This document shows, one piece after another, positions 39,280 through 47,887 of a stretch of DNA of 64,000 bases; position 1 is the stretch's first letter, and each line of letters starts with the position of its first letter. Origin of the DNA: CAVSJJ01 sp963771015 (GTDB taxonomy: Bacteria; Actinomycetota; Actinomycetes; Actinomycetales; Dermatophilaceae); assembly GCA_963771015.1 (NCBI GenBank), contig CAVYRN010000010.1, positions 1 through 64,000 on the forward strand. The letters are read 5' to 3'. The notes beneath the pieces are model-generated. The model was not told the DNA's origin, ran no database searches, and worked only from the letters and a program-made list of their open reading frames with translations. A program made the translations under genes and the position numbers.

Positions 39280-42012
39280 CTATCCGCCGGTGGCCCGCGG
39301 GTGCATCGTGTCCATGCCCGCCTGCAGGGTGGCGCGGGACACCACGCCGGGCGCCAGCGGCACCCCCCGGTAGCTGAAGATCGACCCCGTGTCGATGGAC
39401 AGTACCGGGAGCCCCGAGGCGTCGGTCTCGGTGAACCGGCCGGTGCCACCCCAGGCGATCGCGAAGCCGCCCGACGGCACGGGCCGGGCGCTGCCGCAGC
39501 ACGGCGAGAACGTCACGTCGGGGTCCTCGACCGAGCGCACGATCGACGCGGTGAGGGCCACCGGGTCGACGGCCAGCTCCAGCACCCGCGGGGTGCGCAG
39601 GCCCTCGCTGCCGTTGTCGAACACCGTGAGGTGGCCGTCCGACAGCCGGCGCGCGTCGTGCTGGGAGTTGAGGAACGGGTACCGGTCCGCGCCGGCCACG
39701 TCCAGGCTCCTCGCGATCGGGGTGCCACCGAGCTTCCAGTCGACGGACCCGTCGGACTTCTTGATCCGGTAGACGGCGTCGAGGTTGCGGAACGAGATGA
39801 TGAGGCCGTCGCCGTCGTCCGCCACCGAGTTGAGGTGGTTGATGTCCCAGTAGTCGTGGCCGTTGATGTCGAGGTGGGCCTGCGAGACGTGCCCGGCGGG
39901 CGTGATGTCGCTCCACTCCGAGAAGGCCAGGTGGTTGCGGGTATTCCAGGTCCAGACCACCGAGCCCGCGGCGTCCAGCCTGACGATCTCGCAGTCGATG
40001 ATGGTGGCTTCCGTCGAGCCGCCGTATGCCGTCATGTCAGCGCAGTCGGTGCCCGTCCCGACGCAGTCGCGGGGGACGTAGCGGATCGCGTACCACCCGC
40101 CCTCCGGGGCCGGAACGAGGTCGTGCATGTCCACGTTCGCTCCCGCGCCGACGGTGCCCAGGGCCGTGCCGTCCCAACCGACCTCATGGTAGGTCGTGGA
40201 CAGCGAGAAGAAGATGCCGGCCTCGGCCCACATCAACCCTCCACCACCCGGGGCGGGCTTGGCGTCGATGGGCCGATAGCTCGTGGTGGACGTCCACCAC
40301 ACCGGGGTACCGCGGTTGTCCGCGACGACGACGTACAGCGGGTTCCCGATGGCGGGAGCGCCGGACCCGGTGGTCGGAGTGAGCACGTACCACTGGCTCG
40401 CCGGCGTGCCCGGGCGGGTGACCTGCCACGCGGGGAAGTCCGCGGGCAGGCAGCGCGCCTGCTGCTGCACGTCGGCCAGGCCCGGCACGGACAGCGTCCA
40501 GTGCACCGCCTGGCCGGGGGCAAGCGGAACGGTGACGCTGGCCGATCCCGTGACCGCCTGCTGACCGTCGAAGACCACGGAGCCACCGAGCTCCGCGGTG
40601 ACGTCGGCGGTGACCGTGCCACCGGGGCAGCCCACCACAAAGTCGGTCACGGACGGGTCGGGCCGGGGCGCCATGGTGACCCCGAGGTCGACGGACACGA
40701 CCGGGGCGAGGACGTAGCCGGCGACGTCGGCGACGAGGTCCACCGCGCCACCGGTCCCGTTATAGAGCGCCACCTTGCCACCCGTGCCGAGCTTGACCAC
40801 CACCAGGTTCGGGACCGTCTGGCCCCGGGCCACGTTCAGGTTCGACGCCGTCGGCCGCGACGTCCCCTCGGGGAAAGCCGTGATGAAGCCACTGCCGGTC
40901 GGGTTCGTCGCCGTCACGTTCAGCACCACCGCACCCACACCCGCATCCGGCACCCCACCAGCACCCGCCACCAGCAGATGCACCGTGCCATGCGAGGCGA
41001 CCTGCGCCCTCGCCGCACCCGTCCCATACCGGGTATCCAGAATCCGAGCCGGCGACAACGCCGTGAACGCCCCCGGGTCCACCGCCGTACCGGACAGGTA
41101 GTAGCCGGCGACGTCGGCGACGAGGTCCACCGCGCCACCGGTCCCGTTATAGAGCGCCACCTTGCCACCCGTGCCGAGCTTGACCACCACCAGGTTCGGG
41201 ACCGTCTGGCCCCGGGCCACGTTCAGGTTCGACGCCGTCGGCCGCGACGTCCCCTCGGGGAAAGCCGTGATGAAGCCACTGCCGGTCGGGTTCGTCGCCG
41301 TCACGTTCAGCACCACCGCACCCACACCCGCATCCGGCACCCCACCAGCACCCGCCACCAGCAGATGCACCGTGCCATGCGAGGCGACCTGCGCCCTCGC
41401 CGCACCCGTCCCATACCGGGTATCCAGAATCCGAGCCGGCGACAACGCCGTGAACGCCCCCGGGTCCACCGCCGTACCGGACAGGTAGTAGCCGGCGACG
41501 TCGGCGACGAGGTCCACCGCGCCACCGGTCCCGTTATAGAGCGCCACCTTGCCACCCGTGCCGAGCTTGACCACCACCAGGTTCGGGACCGTCTGGCCCC
41601 GGGCCACGTTCAGGTTCGACGCCGTCGGCCGCGACGTCCCCTCGGGGAAAGCCGTGATGAAGCCACTGCCGGTCGGGTTCGTCGCCGTCACGTTCAGCAC
41701 CACCGCACCCACACCCGCATCCGGCACCCCACCAGCACCCGCCACCAGCAGATGCACCGTGCCATGCGAGGCGACCTGCGCCCTCGCCGCACCCGTCCCA
41801 TACCGGGTATCCAGAATCCGAGCCGGCGACAACGAGACGAACGCGCCGGCCACCCCCGACACCGGCGGCACCACCCCGGCCGGGGTCGAGGACGACGCGT
41901 GCGACGACGAGGCCGCGCCGATGGTCGGAGCAGCGGCCACCGGGCCCGCCGCGACCAGCATCACCCCAACTGCGACAGCCGCCACTGACCGGAGCATCTG
42001 CGCCCGTGCCAC
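39280..42012 (-). CDS. Secreted arylsulfotransferase-like protein with LDTRxG repeats
   Basis: A 910-residue exported protein. A signal peptide ends near residue 28 (MLRSVAAVAVGVMLVAAGPVAAA). Residues about 57-430 are three nearly identical 129-residue repeats, each with LSPARILDTRYGTG, AGAGGVPDAGVGAVVLNVTATNP, FPEGTSRPTASNLNV and VDLVADVAGYYLSG, an extracellular beta-rich module common in Actinobacteria. The C-terminal half is ASST-like (beta-propeller aryl sulfotransferase): WYAIRYVPRDC, VDMHDLVPAPEGG, WDINHLNSV, WKLGG and LNSQHDARRLSDG. The histidines fit this family's active site, but no sulfuryl substrate can be named. The start is GTG at 42012, with GAAGGGG as ribosome site. Confidence 0.8.
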   Translation of the reverse strand: MARAQMLRSVAAVAVGVMLVAAGPVAAAPTIGAASSSHASSSTPAGVVPPVSGVAGAFVSLSPARILDTRYGTGAARAQVASHGTVHLLVAGAGGVPDAGVGAVVLNVTATNPTGSGFITAFPEGTSRPTASNLNVARGQTVPNLVVVKLGTGGKVALYNGTGGAVDLVADVAGYYLSGTAVDPGAFTALSPARILDTRYGTGAARAQVASHGTVHLLVAGAGGVPDAGVGAVVLNVTATNPTGSGFITAFPEGTSRPTASNLNVARGQTVPNLVVVKLGTGGKVALYNGTGGAVDLVADVAGYYLSGTAVDPGAFTALSPARILDTRYGTGAARAQVASHGTVHLLVAGAGGVPDAGVGAVVLNVTATNPTGSGFITAFPEGTSRPTASNLNVARGQTVPNLVVVKLGTGGKVALYNGTGGAVDLVADVAGYVLAPVVSVDLGVTMAPRPDPSVTDFVVGCPGGTVTADVTAELGGSVVFDGQQAVTGSASVTVPLAPGQAVHWTLSVPGLADVQQQARCLPADFPAWQVTRPGTPASQWYVLTPTTGSGAPAIGNPLYVVVADNRGTPVWWTSTTSYRPIDAKPAPGGGGLMWAEAGIFFSLSTTYHEVGWDGTALGTVGAGANVDMHDLVPAPEGGWYAIRYVPRDCVGTGTDCADMTAYGGSTEATIIDCEIVRLDAAGSVVWTWNTRNHLAFSEWSDITPAGHVSQAHLDINGHDYWDINHLNSVADDGDGLIISFRNLDAVYRIKKSDGSVDWKLGGTPIARSLDVAGADRYPFLNSQHDARRLSDGHLTVFDNGSEGLRTPRVLELAVDPVALTASIVRSVEDPDVTFSPCCGSARPVPSGGFAIAWGGTGRFTETDASGLPVLSIDTGSIFSYRGVPLAPGVVSRATLQAGMDTMHPRATGG
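40714..41834 (-). repeat. Three tandem 387-bp coding repeats
   Basis: Direct repeats with an exact 387-bp period (units begin at 40714, 41101 and 41488), in frame inside the arylsulfotransferase-like gene. The copies are almost base-for-base identical, including synonymous sites, far more alike than protein selection needs. This implies recent duplication or ongoing gene conversion. The third unit lacks the last 40 bases, where the sequence joins the N-terminal linker. Confidence 0.9.
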
Positions 42013-42172
42013 AGTCGATCCCCTTCACCGCCGGAAGAGCCCACCAGGAACGCCCGAACCCTACCGCCTATCGCGTCCTCGGCCCTGACGCGCGACATGA
42101 CGAGACGGCCTTCCCCTGGCGGCGGGCGCCGACGAGCGGGACGCGGCGAACCGCGCCCCGCTCGCCTGGTGC

Positions 42173-43750
42173 TCAGTTCCTGCCGCCGCCGAGGCTGAAG
42201 GCGTAGAACGTGTTGTTGCCCGTGCCGAGGCCGAGGTTGCTGTAGCCGGATCCCCAGAAGACGGTGTCGTCCGCGATGGACGCGCCCGCCATGACCGAGG
42301 AACCCGCGGCGAAGCTCCACAGCGTGGCGCCCGTGGCCGCGTCGAGCGCGAACATCGTTTTCGCCGTCGGGGATGCCGAACCGCCCATGGAGGGGGCGTA
42401 GACGACGCCGTTGGCGACGGTCATCGGGCCGAGGTCCAGGCCGGTGTTCGGGTCAGCGACCTGCCAGATGATGTGACCGGTGGCCGGGTCGAGCGCGGCC
42501 CACGAGCCGCCCGTCGTCGTCGAGCCGTCCGACAACGTCGTGGGGATGCCGTAGAGGTTGCCGATCTGGACGTAGATGCGGTGTCCGTCGGTGGCCGATC
42601 CCCACTCCATCCCGCCGAGGGCGGAGCCCGGGCCGACCTGGCTCGCCCAGAGCACCTCGCCGGTGGCCGGGTCGATCGCCGAGTAGACGCCGCTCTTCTG
42701 CCCGACCCCGATGATCGTCTTCGGTCCTGTTGTGGTCTGGTACGTCAACAACTGCGCCCCGGAGCCGAAGTCGAAGTCAGGTCCGGCGTTCACCGGGCAG
42801 TTCGTCGCCGAGGGGCCGGAGAAGCAGGCGACCGTCCAGTCGTCCGCGGTGGCGAAGCGGTCGGCCCACGCCACCGAGCCGTCGCTCATGTTCAGCGCCA
42901 TCACCGAGTCGACGTGGTTGTCAGTCGAGTCACCCGACACGGTGTAGTTGTTGCCCGTCGTGGCGTAGACGACGCCCCGAGCCGGGTCGGGGACGATGGT
43001 GCTCCCCCAGACCGACCCGCCGGTGTACCCGGTCGGGACGGTGTAGCTCTTCCACTTGACCGCACCGGTCGCGGCATCGAGGGCCATGACGCTGCCCCGG
43101 AACGAGCAGCAGGAGTAGTTCGGGTTCGCCGCGGCCCCCTCCTCGAGGGACGAGACGCCGACGTAGACGACACCGTCGAAGACGACCGGCGACTGGGTGT
43201 CGACGGCGAACGGGTGGGTGTCGAGCTGTTCCTTCCACCTCAGTGACCCGTCCGCGGCGTTGATCGCGAGCAGGTACGCACCCTGCTGCGTTCCGATGTA
43301 CAGCGTGTTGGTGCCCGTGTCGAGGAACGGGCTGGTTCGCGAGACCACGCTTCCGGCTGCCTCGCCCAGGTAGGCGGACGCGATGTCCTTCGACCACACC
43401 GGTGTCCCCGAGCGCGTGTCGATGGCGTAGAGGTGACCCGACCAGTCGGGGACGTAGGCGACGCCGCCCGCCACCGCGGCCCGCGCCGACACGTCACCAC
43501 CGGTGGTGAACGCCCACTTGAGCTTCAGCGCCTTGATGTTGTGCACGCTGATCTTCGTCGAGCCGCTCGCGGTGTTGTCCAGGTTCTGGCCGAACATGGG
43601 CCACTGAGAGACGGCCGTGGCCTTCCGCGACGTGCCGTGGCCGGCAGCACTCGAGGCCGGCCCTGCGGCGACGACCATGGCCGCCGCCGCCGCCGCGGCG
43701 ACGGCGAACGACGCCGCTCGGCGTCGGCCCAGGGATAGGGGAACTGGCAT
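42173..43750 (-). CDS. Secreted PQQ-type beta-propeller protein
   Basis: A 525-residue exported protein. A signal peptide (RRRAASFAVAAAAAAAMVVAAGPASSAAG) is followed by WPMFGQNLDNT, the opening typical of pyrroloquinoline-quinone dehydrogenases of the polyvinyl-alcohol/glucose type. Propeller-blade repeats recur (LYAIDTRSGTPVW; LLAINAADGSLRWKEQL; VMALDAATGAVKWKS; YSAIDPATGEVLW; FALDAATGATLW). A vicinal cysteine pair lies in NYSCCSFRGS; such a pair is a hallmark of PQQ alcohol dehydrogenases. No haem-binding CxxCH is seen. The ATG at 43750 is chosen because GAGGAG lies 8 bases upstream. The substrate is unknown. Located beside the ASST-like gene, same strand. Confidence 0.8.
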   Translation of the reverse strand: MPVPLSLGRRRAASFAVAAAAAAAMVVAAGPASSAAGHGTSRKATAVSQWPMFGQNLDNTASGSTKISVHNIKALKLKWAFTTGGDVSARAAVAGGVAYVPDWSGHLYAIDTRSGTPVWSKDIASAYLGEAAGSVVSRTSPFLDTGTNTLYIGTQQGAYLLAINAADGSLRWKEQLDTHPFAVDTQSPVVFDGVVYVGVSSLEEGAAANPNYSCCSFRGSVMALDAATGAVKWKSYTVPTGYTGGSVWGSTIVPDPARGVVYATTGNNYTVSGDSTDNHVDSVMALNMSDGSVAWADRFATADDWTVACFSGPSATNCPVNAGPDFDFGSGAQLLTYQTTTGPKTIIGVGQKSGVYSAIDPATGEVLWASQVGPGSALGGMEWGSATDGHRIYVQIGNLYGIPTTLSDGSTTTGGSWAALDPATGHIIWQVADPNTGLDLGPMTVANGVVYAPSMGGSASPTAKTMFALDAATGATLWSFAAGSSVMAGASIADDTVFWGSGYSNLGLGTGNNTFYAFSLGGGRN

Positions 43751-44107
43751 AGCGCTCACTCCTCACATTCGGCGCCGACGCACGCCGAAGACGGGCGTGC
43801 GGAGGCGCGACGGGGACGCGCCGGAAGGGCGCGGGTGAAAAGGAGCCAGGAGGCGAGGACGGCCGCCAGATGGCGATGGGCTCAGCGAGCCGACGGTGTC
43901 ACGACGAGATCTGCGCGCCCATCGGAGCACCCGTGAGGAAAGCCTTTCCTTACGCCACGCCCGCTCCCAACACATTCCCAGGAAGACTCCCAGGAAGACT
44001 CCCGGCAATCTCCATGAACGGCAGCCACTCCGTCGGTCCGCCGGAGCGACCAGCCACCCTCGGACCGGCCGCCGACCACCGGACGGCGCCGCCGCTCCGG
44101 GTGTTCC
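43751..44107. other. Intergenic region with a short direct repeat and a dyad
   Basis: 357 bases between the PQQ gene (whose promoter must lie here) and the end of the 1259-residue gene. AGGAAAG-C-CTTTCCT (43936-43950) is a perfect 7-bp dyad, and CCCAGGAAGACT is repeated head to tail at 43978-43989 and 43990-44001. Either could be a regulatory site or the 3' end of the upstream transcript. No gene is seen. Confidence 0.45.
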
Positions 44108-47100
44108 TCAGTCCCCCGCGACCGCCGTGGCCCGCGTGCCGTCGGGTGCCACGATCGAGACGGTGATGCGCAGCGGGCCGGTCAGCGGGATGAACGCCTC
44201 GTAGGGCGGCGGCGAGGTCTGACCGCGGCGGCGGACCCGGTTGCGAACGACCTGGATCTCTGCGGATCTGACGAAACCGCCCTCGTTCCAAGGGATCTCG
44301 TCCATCGGGAAGGATCCGCTGAGGCTACGCAGCCGCGGCGGAGGGAACACCGGGCCCGGTCCGGGCGCGAACGGCACCCGACCGGGCTGGACGGGCCCCG
44401 GTCCGGGCTGGAAGGGCTCCGGTCCGGGCCGGCCGGGCAGGCCCGCGGGAGGAAGGGCGCCGACGACCGGCAGCCGGAGACGCTGCTGGGCAACGATCTC
44501 CATGACGTACGGGGGCCGACGCCGGGTGTCGGCGTCGGTCGAGATGGCGACCCACGCGCCACGACCCGCGATGGCCATGACGTCGAGGATCGAGACGTGC
44601 ACGTCGGGCGGCGGTGCCACCCAGCCGGGCACCGTGAGCGTCTGGACGACCTCGCGTCCGAGCGGGTCGACGAGTCGCAGCGCCACGTCGACGGCGTCGG
44701 CGGCCACCGGTCGGGTGAACCACAGCGCCAGCGGCGAGCGCCCCGAGACGCGCTCGCCCTGCTCGAGCACCGGGTTGGTCGCGGCCGTCGGCGGCGCCGT
44801 GGTCAGGGCCGTCACGGGCACCGAGGGCAGCTCGACCGATGCGACCGCCACGAGCCCCGCGGACCCGTCGAGCCGGTGGACACCCACCGGAAGCACGCGG
44901 GGCGGCGCGCTGGTCGCGGTCCGCACGACCACCCCACGATGGTCGCCGCCCCAGACGTCGGCCACAAGCGGCTCGAGCTCGGGCGGGCCGGGCGGCACCA
45001 TGAGCGACACGACGTCCGACGCGGGCGAGGGAACGCCCCGCTCCCCCTTGACCGGCACGGTGTCGACGGGGACGGCGACCGCGCGGATCAGCCACGGGTC
45101 CCAGCGGCCGGGGAAGGTCCCGGTCCACGTCGCCGACCACATCGGGTTGCCGAGCACCGGGTCCACGTCGGTGGGCGAGGGCACCGTCGTCACCGGGACG
45201 TCGGCAAAGGCCGGACCCATCGTCGACACGTCCCGCGCCGCCTCGTCGGAGGTGGTTCGATAGAGCCGGAACCGTTGCACGGCAATGTTGCTCGCGGCAT
45301 ACAGCTGGATCGTCACGGTGCCGTCGATGGCGATCGCCGGACGCGCCAGCGGCGGGGCCGGCGACCGCAGCCGGGGGGCCATGACGGGGCGGAGGTCGGT
45401 GTGCGGCACTCCCCCGCCGTCGGGCCACGAGCCCTCGACCCCGCTCTTGGTCATCGTCGTCACCGCGAAGAGATGGATGTCGGTGGACCCCTTCGGCAGG
45501 GTCACGTCGTGGGCCCGGACCGCACCGTCGAGCTCAACCAGCCGGCGGAACGCCGCCCGCCGCTCGGTCGGTGTCATCTCGTCGTCGTATGCCGTCCACA
45601 GCGCGGCGAGCCGCGCGCCCGGGACGTCGGAGTCCGGCGCGCGGGCCGGCAAGCCGGCCCGCTGGCGCAGGGACGTCTCCGAGACCTCCCAGATGATGCA
45701 GGTCCGGACGTCCGCGCCGGCCGGCAGCGACCACTCGACCCGCACGTGAGAGCTGCCCTGGGCGTCCGGGGTGCTGCCCAGCGGGACGCCGGGAAGCGGG
45801 GGCGGCGGGAGCGGCGACACCGGCACCGGGCTGGCGGCGGCCGCCAGGGCGGGGTGCCCCGCGTCGGGCGCCCATGCGCTGGGGCTCGCGCCCACCAGCA
45901 GGTGGCTGCGGGTCCACACCTGCACGCCCCAGCGGCCGACGGCCGAGAAGTCCAGCGACGGGACGACGGCGGTCACGGCATACCGCCGACCACCGTCGCC
46001 CTGGCCAGGGCCGGCCGGGACGCGGTCGGTGCCGTCCGCGCTGAGCGGGTCGACATCGCACCCGGTGGGGACCGGGACGTCCCCGGCGAAGGTGAAGCCG
46101 AAGTCCCGCCGGAAGCACCCTGCCGGCGTGGCGCTCCAGGGGGACAGTCCCGCCGGGGGCGGATCCGTCGGCCCACCCATGGGGTAGTAGATGGCGACGA
46201 GGTCGACCTGGGTGGGCGTGCGCTCGAGCCACTCCACGGCCAGCTCGGCCTTGAGGGTCGACGGGCAGCTCGCCGACCCGGCATGCACGGTGTCGAGGGC
46301 CAGGGACACGACCCGGGGCGGGTGGGGCGCGGGCTCGGAGCCGTTCCACGGCACGTCCTGCCAGGGCGACCACAGGCCGTGGACGTCACTCACCGCCACG
46401 GCGTAGCCGACGTGCCGGCCACCGCTCCCGATGCCGATCTCCTGCCCCCCGTCGACGAGGGCGATCCGGTCGTTGCCGGGCCTCCCCTCCAGCCCATCGG
46501 GGCTGATGAGGAACGGCCGGTCGCCGCCCGCGTCACGCGGCGGCAGCAGCGAGGCGGCCGCGCCGCCCCCCGCGAGGTCGTAGCGCGCGAGGGCCGACTC
46601 GGTCACCGGCGAGGTGGCGGCGTTCTTGGGGACCCGGTCCCAGGTGAGCCGCACCGACTCCCGCCACGGGGCGTCGGCGGCCACCGGGGCGACCAGCCCG
46701 GCGAGCTCGGAGCCCAGGCCGGTGGGGGTGGGGACGAGCAGATGGGGGTCCGGAGCCGGCGCGTATGCCGCGAACTCGGCGCCGCCCCGCTCGGGCGGGG
46801 CCAGGTGGGAGTAGCGGCCGGTGACGAGGAAGTCGCAGTAGCCGACGGCGACCTGCAGGTCGTCCATCGGCTCGAGGGAGTAGTTGGCCCCGAACCCGCA
46901 GGCGAGGTTGAGGAACGGGTCGCTGAGCGCGGGGAGCATGAGCATCGGCCAGGGCCCGGCGTCGGCGCTGGCGCTGGCCGACGAGACCTTGCCGCCCTGC
47001 TGGGGTGGGTCGACCGGTCGGTTCGACGTCACGGCGAACTGCTGGTACTCCCGCACCGACGTGGCATACATCGGTGGCAGCTCGGGGAACAGGTCCTTGC

Positions 47101-47887
47101 GGACCTCCTCGACGAGCAGCTTCGGGTCGGGCGCGACCCACGGCGGAGCCGCCCGCCCCGCCTCGGTCACCGGGCCCCAGCCGATGGGTGGGCCGCCGCG
47201 CATGAGCCGGTGGATCGCGGCGTCCACCGGGGGCATGGGGCTCGCCAGCGGCCCCTGGTCGCTCGTGTCGTAGTCGAACCCGGCGCTCGGCTGGTCGACG
47301 GGCAGCCCGACGAGCTCGAGCGGCGTCCAGGCCGGGTCGTTGACGATCCGGTCGAGCGGGTCGATGGCGACGGTGATGTCGGTGCCGTTGTGGACCCGCG
47401 CGTAGGTGGCGCCCGAGGTCCGGACGGTGATCCTCATCGGGTTCGGGCCCGTGGGCCGCACCGAGTCCGCGGCGACGACGTGGTCGGTGTCCTCGCCGGT
47501 GCGGAAGAGATAGACCGCGACGGGCCGGGCCGGGTCGATCGGTCGACAGGTCACCCGGACGCACCCGGCCTCGACCCCGCCCCACCAGACGAAGGGGACG
47601 CGGCTGCCCCAGACCGTCGCGCGCACCCTCTTGGGGGCGTCCTTCGGTCCACGGACCCAGACGGTGAAGGGCCCACGGGGCACGCCGAGGCCCGGACCAC
47701 ACGCCCAGGTGAGGTGGATGTCCTGCGAGCGGGACCTGACCAGCTCGTCGTCGAACAGCGCGGTCTGCCGGTCGACCTCGACCCGGTCGAACCCTTCCAG
47801 CATGCGCCGCTGGCGGGCGGCCAGCGTGGCCCAGGGGAGGTGGACCGCCTTGGCACGGAACCTCGTGGAGTCGGACCTGCGGGCCAT
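44108..47887 (-). CDS. Giant unknown protein 1 (1259 residues)
   Basis: I do not recognise this protein. Of 1259 residues, the first 180 contain LPWATLAARQRRMLEGFDRVEVDRQ and an apparent beta-sandwich. Much of the rest is made of fibronectin-like or Ig-like beta segments rich in Pro, Trp and Asp (VDLVAIYYPMGGP, VRVEWSLPAGADVRTCIIWEVSETSLRQRA, VQRFRLYRTTSDEAARDVS). A Pro/Gly linker at about 1142-1182 precedes the last 75 residues. No signal peptide or transmembrane span is seen. The ATG at 47887 overlaps the stop of the even larger upstream gene (TGATG), with GGAGGAG as ribosome site, so the two are made together. The frame extends to 48424 but only as antisense-like sequence. Confidence 0.7.
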   Translation of the reverse strand: MARRSDSTRFRAKAVHLPWATLAARQRRMLEGFDRVEVDRQTALFDDELVRSRSQDIHLTWACGPGLGVPRGPFTVWVRGPKDAPKRVRATVWGSRVPFVWWGGVEAGCVRVTCRPIDPARPVAVYLFRTGEDTDHVVAADSVRPTGPNPMRITVRTSGATYARVHNGTDITVAIDPLDRIVNDPAWTPLELVGLPVDQPSAGFDYDTSDQGPLASPMPPVDAAIHRLMRGGPPIGWGPVTEAGRAAPPWVAPDPKLLVEEVRKDLFPELPPMYATSVREYQQFAVTSNRPVDPPQQGGKVSSASASADAGPWPMLMLPALSDPFLNLACGFGANYSLEPMDDLQVAVGYCDFLVTGRYSHLAPPERGGAEFAAYAPAPDPHLLVPTPTGLGSELAGLVAPVAADAPWRESVRLTWDRVPKNAATSPVTESALARYDLAGGGAAASLLPPRDAGGDRPFLISPDGLEGRPGNDRIALVDGGQEIGIGSGGRHVGYAVAVSDVHGLWSPWQDVPWNGSEPAPHPPRVVSLALDTVHAGSASCPSTLKAELAVEWLERTPTQVDLVAIYYPMGGPTDPPPAGLSPWSATPAGCFRRDFGFTFAGDVPVPTGCDVDPLSADGTDRVPAGPGQGDGGRRYAVTAVVPSLDFSAVGRWGVQVWTRSHLLVGASPSAWAPDAGHPALAAAASPVPVSPLPPPPLPGVPLGSTPDAQGSSHVRVEWSLPAGADVRTCIIWEVSETSLRQRAGLPARAPDSDVPGARLAALWTAYDDEMTPTERRAAFRRLVELDGAVRAHDVTLPKGSTDIHLFAVTTMTKSGVEGSWPDGGGVPHTDLRPVMAPRLRSPAPPLARPAIAIDGTVTIQLYAASNIAVQRFRLYRTTSDEAARDVSTMGPAFADVPVTTVPSPTDVDPVLGNPMWSATWTGTFPGRWDPWLIRAVAVPVDTVPVKGERGVPSPASDVVSLMVPPGPPELEPLVADVWGGDHRGVVVRTATSAPPRVLPVGVHRLDGSAGLVAVASVELPSVPVTALTTAPPTAATNPVLEQGERVSGRSPLALWFTRPVAADAVDVALRLVDPLGREVVQTLTVPGWVAPPPDVHVSILDVMAIAGRGAWVAISTDADTRRRPPYVMEIVAQQRLRLPVVGALPPAGLPGRPGPEPFQPGPGPVQPGRVPFAPGPGPVFPPPRLRSLSGSFPMDEIPWNEGGFVRSAEIQVVRNRVRRRGQTSPPPYEAFIPLTGPLRITVSIVAPDGTRATAVAGD

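Noticed and set aside
40714..41834. CRISPR-like periodic repeats
   Set aside because: The period is 387 bp, units are fully coding and contiguous, and there are no spacers.
39208..41988. A 926-codon + strand open frame with three repeated blocks
   Set aside because: The repeats come from the 387-bp units of the real gene on the other strand.
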